Below, in pieces: positions 9,609 to 18,860 of a stretch of 64,000 nt of DNA. Every line of letters begins with the position of its first letter. Position 1 is the first letter of the stretch. A program made the position numbers and the translations under genes. This DNA comes from Embleya scabrispora DSM 41855 (GTDB taxonomy: Bacteria > Actinomycetota > Actinomycetes > Streptomycetales > Streptomycetaceae): the NCBI RefSeq assembly GCF_000372745.1, contig NZ_KB889730.1:186131-250130 (forward strand). Direction: 5' to 3'. The notes beneath the pieces are model-generated. The model saw only the letters and a list, made by a program, of their open reading frames with translations, did no database searches and was not told where the DNA came from.

Positions 9609-10262
9609 TCAGCCCTTGCCCAGCTCTTCGAGTTCCTTGTCGCTGACCTGACCGTCGGCCATGATCTGCTGCAGCTTCGCGATCACAGCGGGGGTGAACG
9701 TCAGGGCGGCACCGGGCACACCCGAGAAGGACTCCGGAGTTGTGTGGTCGGTGACCGTGACGCACAGCAGGCCCTTGTCCGAACCCTTGCGGTAGAGGCC
9801 GAGCACCGACCCCTTGCGGACGATCTCGTCGGCCTCGCACTTGTCGGTGTCGGAGGTGTCCGTGAACTTCGCGACCACCTTGAACGCCGCGTCGGACTTC
9901 GAGCAGGAGACCACCTTCGGGCTCTTGTCCTTGGTGCCCGTGATGCAGTCACCGACCTTCGCCTTGTCGACGGCGTCCTTGTTGAACACACCCTTGACCA
10001 CGACGACGGCGATCGCCAGCACCACGAGGACCACGAGCGGGATGACGATCTTCTTGATCTTGCTGCTGCGCGGCGGGGGCGGCGGCGGGCCGCCGTAGAA
10101 GCCCGGCTGACCACCCTGCGGGAAGCCGGCGGGCGGCGGGAAGCCGCCCTGCGGCGGCTGCGGTTGGCCCGGCTGCTGACCCCAACCCTGCTGGGGCTGC
10201 TGGTTCCAGCCCTGATTCGGCTGCTGGGGGCCGTTCGGCCCGGGCGGGAAGGGATTGGACAT
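9609..10262 (-). CDS. LppU/SCO3897-like membrane protein
   Basis: 217 residues: a Pro/Gln/Gly-rich cytoplasmic N-terminus (about 1-60), one membrane segment (IVIPLVVLVVLAIAVVVV, about 68-86) and an extracellular domain. The latter carries cysteines spaced like the LppU/SCO3897 family (DCITGTK, VSCSKS, KCEAD, LLCVT). Function unknown. The shape and neighbourhood (downstream of cca) fit that family. A second gene of the same design lies 145 nt upstream, so the pair is probably a tandem duplication. Confidence 0.8.
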   Translation of the reverse strand: MSNPFPPGPNGPQQPNQGWNQQPQQGWGQQPGQPQPPQGGFPPPAGFPQGGQPGFYGGPPPPPPRSSKIKKIVIPLVVLVVLAIAVVVVKGVFNKDAVDKAKVGDCITGTKDKSPKVVSCSKSDAAFKVVAKFTDTSDTDKCEADEIVRKGSVLGLYRKGSDKGLLCVTVTDHTTPESFSGVPGAALTFTPAVIAKLQQIMADGQVSDKELEELGKG

Positions 10263-10407
10263 GGGGACGATCTCCGTTGCAGGGGATTGGTGAGACAGTC
10301 TGGAACACTAGGGGTCCGGCCGGACACGCGCTGCGGGGATTCCCCTTGTACCGGTCGAACGTGAGCGGAATAACGGGCATAGCGGCGTTATTCGTATGTG
10401 CGACGGA

Positions 10408-10914
10408 TCATTTCCGTGCGGCGAGACACAGAACGAAGCTCTCCACGGTGGGATCCGAGGTCAACGCGATGGGATCGCCCGGCACCGAATCGCAGACTCC
10501 CGAGAACGTGGTCCCCTGAACCCGCTCGACGACGATGAACCGCGCCGCCGGGTCCTCGCACTTCACCGGGTCCTGGTCGATGGTCGCCTTGTCGCGCAGA
10601 CAGTCGCCCTCGTGGATCCGCGGTCCACCGTCCGCCTTGCGCACGTACCACCAACTCCCGGCGGCGGTGCCGCCGGCCAGCAGTACGGCCACCACCGCCA
10701 CCAGCGCCCCGCGCCCGCGCCGGGGCCGCCTGCTCGGCGCGGCCGCCGCCCGGCGCGCCGCGCGTCCGTCGACCTGCGCCCGACGGACCACGGGCACGTG
10801 CGACATCGCCGCTTCCTGCGGCGGAAGCGGATGCCCGTGCGGCGGGGTGTTCCCGGTCCAGGCCGGTATGTACGGCAGAGGATCGTTTTCACCCGAGCCG
10901 GCGTTATTGGACAT
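10408..10914 (-). CDS. Second LppU-like membrane protein
   Basis: 168 residues. A hydrophilic N-terminus is followed by an Arg-rich stretch, one membrane segment (ALVAVVAVLLAGGTAAGSWWYV, about 88-109) and an extracellular domain with GDCLRDK, VKCEDP, GVCDS and VLCLA. The same cysteine order occurs in the protein encoded downstream at 9609-10262. The extracellular half therefore looks paralogous, while the cytoplasmic tails differ. Function unknown. Confidence 0.75.
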   Translation of the reverse strand: MSNNAGSGENDPLPYIPAWTGNTPPHGHPLPPQEAAMSHVPVVRRAQVDGRAARRAAAAPSRRPRRGRGALVAVVAVLLAGGTAAGSWWYVRKADGGPRIHEGDCLRDKATIDQDPVKCEDPAARFIVVERVQGTTFSGVCDSVPGDPIALTSDPTVESFVLCLAARK

Positions 10915-11048
10915 GGAGTATCTCCAGAGGTGCCGAAAATCGCTGGATGTGCAGATTAGAACTTCGCCCTTGCCATTGCACTACCCGCAGGTAATTTCCT
11001 GGACATGTAGCCGAGGAAAATAAGCCTCGACAGATGCCAAAAGGGATA

Positions 11049-12368
11049 TCAGGGCCGGCCGCTGTCCGCCGGAGAGGTCGTAACGATCACCGGAGGGTGG
11101 CGGCGCGCTGCCAGTGTGTACAGGACACCGGTCGACGCGTACACCGCGGCCACCCCGATCAGCACCGCCGGCGAGCGGCCGTCGTCGGGCAATCCGAGCG
11201 CCGCCACGGCGGCCGCGCCCACGAACGCGACGTTGAACAGCACGTCGTACACGGAGAACACCCGACCCCGGTACGCGTCGTCGACGGTGGTCTGCACGAC
11301 TGTGTCCACGCCGATCTTGGCGCCCTGCGAGGTCAGCCCGAGCAGGAACGCGCCCACCGCCAGCGGTGCGAAGGCGAACGGCAGGCCGAGCGCGGTCTGA
11401 CACACCGCCCCCGCGAGCGCGCACGTGCCGATCCAGGCCGGGACGCCGATCCGGGTGGTGATCGCGGGCGTGGCCACGGCCGCGACGAAGAAGCCGAGCG
11501 CGGACACGGTGACCGTGATCCCGAAGGTGGCCAGTCCCCCGTCGGTGTCGCTCGGATCGTTGAACGTGTTGCGGCAGAGCAGCACGGTCATCACGGTGAG
11601 CACGCCGTAGCAGAACCGCATCGCGGTGATCGCCGCCAACGCGTGCGCGGGGGCCCGCCGTCGCCACACGTGCGTCGCGCCCTCGCGCAGCCCACGCGCC
11701 ACCGAACGCAGCGCTCGGCCCACCCCGGGCAGCACCCGGTCCGGATCCGGCCCGAGCAGATCGGCCGGCATCGTCGCCGCGACCGCCGCCGAGCCCAGGT
11801 ACAGCACCCCGGAGACCACGATCACCAGCGCGGTGGCCCCGGAGCCCTCGGCCAGGAACGTGTGCACGAGCACCGCCGCCCCGCCGCCGATCGCCGCCGC
11901 GACGGTGCCGGCCGTGGGCGACACCGAGTTCGCGGTCACCAGTCGCTCGGCCGGCACCACGCGCGGCAGCGACGCGGACAGCCCGGCGAGCACGAACCGG
12001 TTCACCGAGAGCACCACGAGCGCCGCCGCGTAGAAGACCGGATCGGGCACCCCGAGCAGCACCAGGCCCGCGGTCGCCGCGACCAGCACCGCCCGCAGCA
12101 GGTTGCACAGCACCAGCACCTGCCGTCGCCGCCACCGGTCGAGCAGCACCCCGGTGAACGGTCCGATCAGCGAGTAGGGCAGCAGCAGTACCGCGAACGC
12201 GGTCGCGATGTCCGCCGCCGAGGTCTGCTTCTCCGGCGAGAAGAACGCCTGGCCCGCGATGGCGACCTGGAAGGCCCCGTCGGACAGCTGCGAGGTCAGC
12301 CGGGTGGCGAAGAGCCGACGGAAGTCGCGCAGCTTCAACAGCGAGCGCAGATCACGGATGAGGGCCAC
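11049..12368 (-). CDS. MFS transporter
   Basis: 439 residues with about 12 hydrophobic segments and MFS loop signatures such as LLDRWRRRQ after the second segment. It is a secondary transporter of unknown substrate, and the type is common among drug or metabolite exporters. The GTG at 12368 is chosen because a TACGGT -10 box lies 7 nt upstream. The perfect ino1 terminator also lies between this start and ino1, so longer open frames would read through a terminator. The gene is therefore transcribed independently of ino1. Confidence 0.88.
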   Translation of the reverse strand: MALIRDLRSLLKLRDFRRLFATRLTSQLSDGAFQVAIAGQAFFSPEKQTSAADIATAFAVLLLPYSLIGPFTGVLLDRWRRRQVLVLCNLLRAVLVAATAGLVLLGVPDPVFYAAALVVLSVNRFVLAGLSASLPRVVPAERLVTANSVSPTAGTVAAAIGGGAAVLVHTFLAEGSGATALVIVVSGVLYLGSAAVAATMPADLLGPDPDRVLPGVGRALRSVARGLREGATHVWRRRAPAHALAAITAMRFCYGVLTVMTVLLCRNTFNDPSDTDGGLATFGITVTVSALGFFVAAVATPAITTRIGVPAWIGTCALAGAVCQTALGLPFAFAPLAVGAFLLGLTSQGAKIGVDTVVQTTVDDAYRGRVFSVYDVLFNVAFVGAAAVAALGLPDDGRSPAVLIGVAAVYASTGVLYTLAARRHPPVIVTTSPADSGRP

Positions 12369-12375
12369 GGCGCCC

Positions 12376-12381
12376 ACCGTA
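12376..12381 (-). promoter_or_regulatory. -10 box for a leaderless MFS transcript
   Basis: TACGGT on the minus strand, 7 nt before the GTG start at 12368, with no Shine-Dalgarno between them. Confidence 0.5.
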
Positions 12382-12456
12382 GCCAGGCCGCCGCGCCCGC
12401 CGTCGCCGGCCTGCGGCCAAGGATCGGAGACCGGACCCGTCCCGGGCGGGTACGCC

Positions 12457-12490
12457 GAAGGCCCGGCTCCTGGAGGGGAGCCGGGCCTTC
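12457..12490 (-). terminator. Intrinsic terminator of ino1
   Basis: Perfect 14-bp stem (12457-12470 with 12477-12490) and a 6-nt loop, 45 nt downstream of the ino1 stop. Confidence 0.85.
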
Positions 12491-12534
12491 GATCACCCGT
12501 GCGCACCGCGAGGGCGCGCGTCGAGTGGAGCGGG

Positions 12535-13614
12535 TCAGCGCTCGATGTCGCCCTTGATGAAGGACTCGACGGCGTTGCGGGCCTCGTCGTCGAAGTACTG
12601 CACCGGCGGGGACTTCATGAAGTACGAGGACGCCGACAGGATCGGGCCACCGATGCCGCGGTCCTTGGCGATCTTCGCGGCGCGCACGGCGTCGATGATG
12701 ACACCGGCCGAGTTCGGCGAGTCCCAGACCTCGAGCTTGTACTCCAGGTTCAGCGGGACGTCACCGAAGGCGCGACCCTCCAGGCGCACGTACGCCCACT
12801 TGCGGTCGTCGAGCCACGCGACGTAGTCCGACGGGCCGATGTGCACGTTGTCCGCGCCCAGGTCGCGGTCGACCTGCGAGGTGACCGACTGCGTCTTGGA
12901 GATCTTCTTCGACTCCAGGCGCTCGCGCTCCAACATGTTCTTGAAGTCCATGTTGCCGCCGACGTTGAGCTGCATGGTGCGCTCGAGCAGGACACCGCGG
13001 TCCTCGAAGAGCTTCGCCATCACGCGGTGCGTGATGGTGGCGCCCACCTGCGACTTGATGTCGTCGCCGACGATCGGCACGCCCGCCTCGGTGAACTTGT
13101 CCGCCCACTCCTTGGTCCCGGCGATGAAGACCGGGAGAGCGTTGACGAACGCGACCTTGGCGTCGATGGCGCACTGGGCGTAGAACTTGGCCGCGTCCTC
13201 GGAGCCCACCGGGAGGTAGCAGACGAGCACGTCGACGGCCTGGTCCTTGAGGACCTTGACCACGTCGACGGGAGCCTCGGGCGACTCCTCGATGGTCTCG
13301 CGGTAGTACTTGCCGAGACCGTCCAGGGTGTGACCACGCTGCACGGTGACGCCCGACGGCGGCACGTCGCAGATCTTGATCGTGTTGTTCTCGCTGGCAC
13401 CGATGGCGTCCGTCAGGTCGAAGCCGACCTTCTTGGCGTCCACATCGAAAGCAGCCACGAACTCGACGTCACGCACGTGATACTCGCCGAACTGCACGTG
13501 CATCAGGCCGGGGACGCGGCTGTTCGGGTCGGCGTCCTTGTAGTACTCGACGCCCTGCACCAGCGAAGCGGCGCAGTTGCCCACGCCGACGATGGCTACG
13601 CGAACCGAACCCAT
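12535..13614 (-). CDS. ino1: Inositol-1-phosphate synthase
   Basis: 359 residues, the usual length for the short actinobacterial enzyme. The NAD-binding loop [11 protein letters not shown] lies at about residues 8-18, and the conserved SNSAGV-like region near the C-terminus reads DSPNSAGVI. It converts glucose-6-phosphate to myo-inositol-1-phosphate, the first step to phosphatidylinositol, mycothiol and related compounds. The ATG at 13614 has GGGAG about 10 nt upstream. An alternative ATG at 13650, 12 nt after the padR stop, is also possible. It follows padR and is likely cotranscribed with it, which puts it under that regulator. Confidence 0.95.
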   Translation of the reverse strand: MGSVRVAIVGVGNCAASLVQGVEYYKDADPNSRVPGLMHVQFGEYHVRDVEFVAAFDVDAKKVGFDLTDAIGASENNTIKICDVPPSGVTVQRGHTLDGLGKYYRETIEESPEAPVDVVKVLKDQAVDVLVCYLPVGSEDAAKFYAQCAIDAKVAFVNALPVFIAGTKEWADKFTEAGVPIVGDDIKSQVGATITHRVMAKLFEDRGVLLERTMQLNVGGNMDFKNMLERERLESKKISKTQSVTSQVDRDLGADNVHIGPSDYVAWLDDRKWAYVRLEGRAFGDVPLNLEYKLEVWDSPNSAGVIIDAVRAAKIAKDRGIGGPILSASSYFMKSPPVQYFDDEARNAVESFIKGDIER

Positions 13615-13662
13615 TCCGGTTGCTCCCTGTGATCTCGACGAAGCCGCCATGAACCGGCGACC

Positions 13663-14322
13663 TCAGTTGTTGGATGCGGACGGGTCCGAGGCCACGTCCT
13701 GGGTGGGGGTCCGAAGCCGGTCGGCGTCCTGCGACGCGTCGACCGGTGTCTCGGGGCCGGCGGCGTCCGGAGTGGCTCCGGCATGTCGCTCGGCGGTGAT
13801 GAGCTCGTTCAGCCAGCGCACTTCGCGCTCGACCGACTCCAAGCCGTGTCGCTGCAACTCGAGGGTGTAACCGTCGAGCTTCTCCCGTGTCCGGGTCAGC
13901 GACCCGCGCACCCGGTCGAGGCGTTCCTCGAGCCGGCTGCGCCGACCCTCGAGGATACGCATGCGCACCTCGTGGTCGGTTCGACCGAAGAAGGCGAAGT
14001 GCACGCCGAAGTTCTCGTCCTCCCAGGCCGAGGGCCCGGACTCGGACAGCAGTTCTTGGAAGTGCTCCTTGCCCTGTGCCGTCAGCTGGTAGACGATCCG
14101 GGATCGTTTGCTGCCGGCGAGTGCCGTCACCTCCGGAACCTCTTCCGCGAGCCAGCCCCGTTCCAGCAGGGACTTCAGGCAGGGGTAGAGGGTGCCGTAG
14201 GCGATGGCACGGAACGAGCCGAGCACGGTGTTGAGCCGCTTGCGCAGTTCGTAACCGTGCATGGGGGAATCGTGCAGCAGACCGAGGATCGCGAATTCGA
14301 GGACGCCACCGCGCCTGCTCAT
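13663..14322 (-). CDS. PadR family transcriptional regulator
   Basis: 219 residues. The N-terminal winged helix has the PadR hallmark pattern: FAILGLLHDSPMHGYEL (about 9-25), then GTLYPCLKSLLERGW. A long helical C-terminal region probably dimerises. The start is fixed by GGAGGAAGGCG directly before the ATG at 14322. PadR regulators are usually repressors that bind dyads near their own promoter. A perfect 8-3-8 dyad lies 122 nt upstream of the start. It precedes ino1 in the same direction and probably controls itself and ino1. Confidence 0.93.
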   Translation of the reverse strand: MSRRGGVLEFAILGLLHDSPMHGYELRKRLNTVLGSFRAIAYGTLYPCLKSLLERGWLAEEVPEVTALAGSKRSRIVYQLTAQGKEHFQELLSESGPSAWEDENFGVHFAFFGRTDHEVRMRILEGRRSRLEERLDRVRGSLTRTREKLDGYTLELQRHGLESVEREVRWLNELITAERHAGATPDAAGPETPVDASQDADRLRTPTQDVASDPSASNN

Positions 14323-14443
14323 CGCCTTCCTCCATCCACTGCGGACCGGACCGGACGTGGAGCCTTTGCCACCGTGGGATACGGTCGCAGCCGACCTTCG
14401 TCCGGCCGGGGCTCCTGTGCCCCCGGCTCGATGTACCGGCCCG

Positions 14444-14462
14444 ATGTATCGAACCGATACAT
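14444..14462 (-). promoter_or_regulatory. PadR-type operator
   Basis: ATGTATCG-AAC-CGATACAT, a perfect 8-bp inverted repeat with a 3-nt centre and ATGT/ACAT ends as in PadR operators (the textbook spacing is shorter). A lone CGATGTA half-site lies just left of it (14430-14436). It sits in the divergent region between padR and the PBP gene. Confidence 0.7.
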
Positions 14463-14515
14463 CGAGACGATAGGTCTCCTTGCCGTGTGGTGGCAAGGCG
14501 GCCGCCGGTGACTCG

Positions 14516-14548
14516 GGTCACAGGCAGGTCACAGTGAGGTCGCGAAAG
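14516..14548 (+). promoter_or_regulatory. Three 11-nt direct repeats upstream of the PBP gene
   Basis: GGTCACAGGCA, GGTCACAGTGA and GGTCGCGAAAG follow each other without a gap. An 11-nt period puts them on one face of the helix, as for PhoP or AfsR sites in Streptomyces. A TAGTCT -10 (14559-14564) follows at a distance where the repeats cover the -35 region. The rest of the 14323-14694 intergenic region holds only the PadR dyad and the two leaders. Confidence 0.5.
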
Positions 14549-14694
14549 CGGTTCCGCGTAGTCTGTTCCGCCGTGTGGTACCTCAAGCCCCGCTTCCTGC
14601 GGAACCGCCCCCCGCGCGTGTGCGTCCTGGGGAGCGGAGAGCCACGACCCGTGCGTCCGACCTCCGCGTCGTACGGCCGAGGAGTAGCGAACGC

Positions 14695-17238
14695 ATGAGT
14701 GAACATCGCCGTAGATCACAGCAGCCGCGCCCCGAGGGGCGCGGTGACTCGTATTCGGGGGGCGCGGGTGATGCCGGGGGCGGGACGCCACCCGGTGGCT
14801 CGTCGCTGCCCGCCGGGCCCGGAGGAGGCGACGAGGAGCGCCCGCTCTCGCGCGTGGAGGCTCGACAGGCCGCCCGTTCGGGTGGTCGGCGAGCCGCCAA
14901 CGGCGCCGCCTCCGGCGGCCGATCGCGCGCGGAGGCCAGCCCGCCTCGGAAGAAGCGGTTCATCGACTACCCGAGGTATGGCAAGACCGGCGTGCGCCGC
15001 TGGTTGCCGTCCTTCAAGCAGATCCTGGCGATGATCCTTTTCTTCCTCGCGTCGATCATGGGCTTGGCGGCCCTGGCGTACGCGATGGTCAAGGTGCCGG
15101 ACCCGAACGCGAACACGACCTACCAGTCGAACATCTACTACTACGCCGACGGGAAGACCGAGATCGGTCGGACCGGGCAGGTCAACCGGCAGAACGTGAC
15201 GGTGGACCAGATCCCCAAGCACGTACAGCGGGCCGTGATCGCGGCGGAGAACCGGTCGTTCTACAGCGACTCGGGCGTCTCGCCGAAGGGCTTGCTGCGG
15301 GCCGGGGTCACCATGGTCAAGGGTGGCGACACGCAGGGTGGTTCGACCATCACCCAGCAGTACGTCAAGAACACCTACCTGACCCAGGAACGCACCTTCA
15401 AGCGCAAGTTCAGCGAGATCTTCATCGCGCTCAAGGTCGACCGGCAGATGCGCAAGGACGACATCCTCGTCGGTTACCTCAACACCGCCTTCTACGGCCG
15501 CAACGCGTACGGCATCCAGGCCGCCTCGCAGGCCTACTACGGCAAGAACGTCGGTGACCTGAACGTGGCCGAGGGCGCCTACCTGGCGACCCTGCTCAAC
15601 GCGCCGGGCATCTACGACGTGATCGAGTTCCCCGGCCAGATCGACAAGGTCAAGGGGCGCTGGGCCTACGCGCTGGACGGCATGGTCAAGGAGGGCTGGC
15701 TGCCGAAGGCGGAACGGGACACGCTCCAGTTCCCGATGCCGATCAAGCCCAAGCCGGCCGCGAACAAGGCCGGTCAGGCCGGATACCTGATGAAGGTGAC
15801 CGACCAGTACCTCAAGGCCAACAAGGTGATTCCGGAAGCCGAACTCGCCCGCGGCGGCTTCAAGATAGTCACGACGTTCGACAAGCCCAAGCAGGACGCG
15901 GCGGTCGCGGCGGTCAAGGACCAGTTGACCTCCGAGCTCAAGCCGGACAAGAACGAGGCGGATAAATACATCCGTACCGGCCTGGCCTCGGTGGTCCCCG
16001 GAGACGGGGCGGTGGTCGCCTTGTACGGCGGTCCGGACTTCGTCCAGCAGGAGTACAACGACGCGGTCAGACGGGACATCCAGGCCGGTTCGACGTTCAA
16101 GCTGTTCGTACTCGCGGCGGCCCTGCGCGACGGTGGAGCAGACGCGAAACCCATCGGCCCGGCCAGCATCTACAACGGTGACAGCAAGATCCCGATCAAG
16201 CTGCAGAACGGGCAGACGTTCAAACGGGACGACAAGACCAATCAGGACTATCTGGCGCCGAACGAGGGTGACGTCGACTACGGTCCGATCCCGATCACCA
16301 GAGCCATGGAGAAGTCGGTCAACACGGTCTTCCTCCAACTCGCCGCCGATGTCGGTCCGGAGAAGGTCAAGAAGGCCGCGATCGACGCCGGTCTGCCGCC
16401 GGACCTGACCTCGTTCCAGCCGACCCCGACGATGGCGCTCGGTGTCGCGCCGCCGAGCGCGCTGGACATGGCCGAGGCGTACGCCACCTTCGCCGCCCGC
16501 GGTCTGCACGCTGAGCCGTACTTCGTCAAGGAAGTCACGCACGACGGCTCGAAGGTCGAACTGCCCAAGCGCGAGACGAAGCAGCTGTTCGACAAGAACG
16601 TCGCGGACACCGTCAATCAGGTCATGATGCGGGTGGTGGACAACCCGCCGCTCAACGACGGCACCGGACGTGCGGCGAAGGCGCTGGGCCGGCCGGTGGC
16701 TGGCAAGACCGGTACCACGGACGGCAACAACTCCGCGTGGTTCGTGGGCTACACGCCCAACCTGGCCACGTCGGTGGCGCTGTTCCGGGAGGACCCGAAC
16801 ACGCACGCCCGTCTGTCGCTCAAGGGCCTGGGCGGTCGGGACTCGGTGCACGGTGGCGACATCCCCACATTGGTGTGGACCGCGTACATGAAGAGCGCGA
16901 TGCAGGGCCTGCCCACAGTCGACTTCACCCAGCCGGGCGAGAAGTTCGAGGACAGGGACAAGGTCACCCTCCCGCCGACGAGCCCGCCGTCGACGTCGCG
17001 TGCGCCGTCGTCGCCGCCGCCGACGTCCAGTGCGCCGCCGACCACGCCGGCGCCGCCGTCGTCCACCACACCCGGTGGCGGTTCACATGGCAGCACGGGT
17101 GACCCCGGCGGCGGACACAGCACCAAGCCGCCGAGCAGCACCAAGCCGCCGAGCACGGATCCGCCCGGAGGCTCACAGGGCGGCCCCCGAGGCGGTGGCG
17201 GAGCGAACGGCTTCATCATCGGCGGCCGGGGCGGCTGA
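14695..17238 (+). CDS. Bifunctional (class A) penicillin-binding protein
   Basis: 847 residues. A hydrophilic Gly/Arg/Ser-rich cytoplasmic N-terminus is followed by one membrane anchor (about 108-130) and a GT51 glycosyltransferase domain (about 175-320; RAVIAAENRSFY, GGSTITQQYVKN, YLNTAFYGRNAYGI). The penicillin-binding transpeptidase domain has SxxK in AGSTFKLF (about 463-470), SxN in EKSVN (about 538) and KTG in GKTGTTDG (about 669). A Pro/Ser/Thr/Gly-rich tail ends it. It polymerises and crosslinks peptidoglycan outside the membrane. The ATG at 14695 has GAGGAG upstream. An in-frame ATG at 14575 would add 40 low-quality residues and overlap the promoter. Confidence 0.95.
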   Translation: MSEHRRRSQQPRPEGRGDSYSGGAGDAGGGTPPGGSSLPAGPGGGDEERPLSRVEARQAARSGGRRAANGAASGGRSRAEASPPRKKRFIDYPRYGKTGVRRWLPSFKQILAMILFFLASIMGLAALAYAMVKVPDPNANTTYQSNIYYYADGKTEIGRTGQVNRQNVTVDQIPKHVQRAVIAAENRSFYSDSGVSPKGLLRAGVTMVKGGDTQGGSTITQQYVKNTYLTQERTFKRKFSEIFIALKVDRQMRKDDILVGYLNTAFYGRNAYGIQAASQAYYGKNVGDLNVAEGAYLATLLNAPGIYDVIEFPGQIDKVKGRWAYALDGMVKEGWLPKAERDTLQFPMPIKPKPAANKAGQAGYLMKVTDQYLKANKVIPEAELARGGFKIVTTFDKPKQDAAVAAVKDQLTSELKPDKNEADKYIRTGLASVVPGDGAVVALYGGPDFVQQEYNDAVRRDIQAGSTFKLFVLAAALRDGGADAKPIGPASIYNGDSKIPIKLQNGQTFKRDDKTNQDYLAPNEGDVDYGPIPITRAMEKSVNTVFLQLAADVGPEKVKKAAIDAGLPPDLTSFQPTPTMALGVAPPSALDMAEAYATFAARGLHAEPYFVKEVTHDGSKVELPKRETKQLFDKNVADTVNQVMMRVVDNPPLNDGTGRAAKALGRPVAGKTGTTDGNNSAWFVGYTPNLATSVALFREDPNTHARLSLKGLGGRDSVHGGDIPTLVWTAYMKSAMQGLPTVDFTQPGEKFEDRDKVTLPPTSPPSTSRAPSSPPPTSSAPPTTPAPPSSTTPGGGSHGSTGDPGGGHSTKPPSSTKPPSTDPPGGSQGGPRGGGGANGFIIGGRGG

Positions 17239-17270
17239 CCAGTGGCGGAGCGGCACCCGCATTAGCCTTA

Positions 17271-17304
17271 CGCGTGCCCCATCGCCTCGGCGGTGGGGCA
17301 CGCG
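17271..17304 (+). terminator. Terminator after the PBP gene
   Basis: Long stem of CGCGTGCCCC... against ...GGGGCACGCG with one G-U pair near the loop, 32 nt after the PBP stop. Confidence 0.75.
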
Positions 17305-17361
17305 TTGTCATATCCGGCCGGCGAGGGCAGCCTCCTCGGGGAGCGCGAGAGGATGGGCGCC

Positions 17362-18792
17362 ATGACGCCGACATCGACCGAACCCGTCCTGCCCACTCGG
17401 GACGACCCCGTGGTCCGGGCGGGCAGCGAACTCGTCGGCGGACCGGCCGGCCGCCGGATCCGGTTCGTGCCGAATCGGTGGTGGACCCCGGTCCGGGTGC
17501 TCGTGCTGCTCGCGGTGGTCTGTTTCGCGCTCGGCATCATGCAGAAGAAGCCCTGCTACGACGGCGGTTGGTTCACCGGCACCACGCAGTACTCGCACGC
17601 GTGCTACAGCGACATGCCGCACCTGTACGTCAATCGTGGTCTCGCGGACGGGAAGATCCCGTACTTCCAGGGGACCGGCGACAAGGACATGCCGTTCCTG
17701 GAGTACCCGGTCATCACCGGCGGGGTGATGGCCTTCGCCGGGACCCTGGCGCGGGCCGCCGGGGACATCACCGGGGGTGATCTGCGGGACGAGCAGCTGT
17801 GGTTCGTGATGATCAACGCGTTGATCATGATGGCCTGTGCCGTGGTGACCGTGATCGCGGTCAAGGGCACGTCCGGGCGACGGCCGTGGGACGCCGCGAT
17901 GGTGGCCTGCGCACCCGCGCTGGCGCTGAACGGGCTGATCAACTGGGACCTGGTCGCGGTCGCGCTGACGGCGGTGGCGATGTGGTCGTGGGCGCGGCGC
18001 AACGTGGTGGTCGCCGGCGTGCTGATCGGCCTGGCGACCGCGGCCAAGCTGTATCCGGTGCTGTTGCTGGCCCCGCTGTTCCTGCTGTGTCTGCGCTCGG
18101 GCCGGATGGTGGCGTTCGCCAAGACGGCGGCGGCGGCGACGGTGTCCTGGCTGGTGGTGAACCTGCCGGTGATGCTGGACCCGGACGGCGGATGGCACAT
18201 CCGCGAGGGCTGGAAACTCTTCTACACGTTCAGCCAGGACCGCCCCGCCGACTACGGGTCGATCTGGTTGATCATCCAGCAGCGCGACGGTCGACCCCTG
18301 GAGCACCTGAACACCTACGTCACGCTCAGCCTGGTGCTGTGCTGCCTGGCGATCGCCGCGCTGACCATGTTCGCGCCGCGCCGGCCGCGGTTCGCCCAAC
18401 TGGTGTTCCTGATCGTGGCGGCCTTCATCCTGACCAACAAGGTCTACTCGCCGCAGTACGTGCTGTGGCTGATCCCGCTGGCGGTGCTCGCCCGGCCGCG
18501 CTGGCGGGACTTCCTGATCTGGCAGGCGTGCGAGGTCACGTACTTCATCGGCGTGTGGATGTACATCGCCTCGTTCTCCGGCAAGGGCCTGTCGCAGAAC
18601 GCCTACCACGTGGTGATCCTGCTGCACCTGCTCGGCACCGCGTACATCTGCCTGGTGGTGGTGCGCGACATCCTGCGCCCGGACCGGGACCCGGTGCGGG
18701 CGGACGGCGAGGACGATCCTTCGGGCGGCGTGCTCGACCGGGCACCGGACGTCTTCGTGCCGACCTCGGTCCTGGTCCGCGCGCAGGGCTGA
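17362..18792 (+). CDS. GT87-type polyprenyl-dependent glycosyltransferase (membrane)
   Basis: 476 residues with about 10-11 membrane segments, the first starting near residue 45. The layout resembles the GT87/DUF2029 alpha-mannosyltransferase family of GT-C enzymes. Landmarks are the acidic residues in the first extracellular loop (YSDMPHLYVNRGL, EYPVITG) and LATAAKLYPVLLL, a GT87-like loop. It probably transfers a sugar from polyprenyl phosphate to an envelope acceptor. ATG 17362 is preferred (GAGAGG 9-12 nt upstream), and ATG 17353 is possible. It follows the PBP gene after a terminator. Confidence 0.82.
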   Translation: MTPTSTEPVLPTRDDPVVRAGSELVGGPAGRRIRFVPNRWWTPVRVLVLLAVVCFALGIMQKKPCYDGGWFTGTTQYSHACYSDMPHLYVNRGLADGKIPYFQGTGDKDMPFLEYPVITGGVMAFAGTLARAAGDITGGDLRDEQLWFVMINALIMMACAVVTVIAVKGTSGRRPWDAAMVACAPALALNGLINWDLVAVALTAVAMWSWARRNVVVAGVLIGLATAAKLYPVLLLAPLFLLCLRSGRMVAFAKTAAAATVSWLVVNLPVMLDPDGGWHIREGWKLFYTFSQDRPADYGSIWLIIQQRDGRPLEHLNTYVTLSLVLCCLAIAALTMFAPRRPRFAQLVFLIVAAFILTNKVYSPQYVLWLIPLAVLARPRWRDFLIWQACEVTYFIGVWMYIASFSGKGLSQNAYHVVILLHLLGTAYICLVVVRDILRPDRDPVRADGEDDPSGGVLDRAPDVFVPTSVLVRAQG

Positions 18793-18800
18793 ACACGTCG

Positions 18801-18847
18801 AAGCGGCCTCGGTCGCGGCGGGTGAACCGCCGCGACCGAGGCCGCTT
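18801..18847. terminator. Bidirectional terminator between converging genes
   Basis: Perfect 21-bp inverted repeat (18801-18821 and 18827-18847) with a 5-nt loop, between the GT87 gene on the plus strand and the alanine-racemase-like gene on the minus strand. Confidence 0.9.
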
Positions 18848-18860
18848 TCGTCTGTCCGGG

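Noticed and set aside
13615-13650. Twelve extra N-terminal residues on inositol-1-phosphate synthase
   Set aside because: They do not resemble the family, whose members begin at [14 protein letters not shown]. The downstream ATG has a ribosome-binding site.
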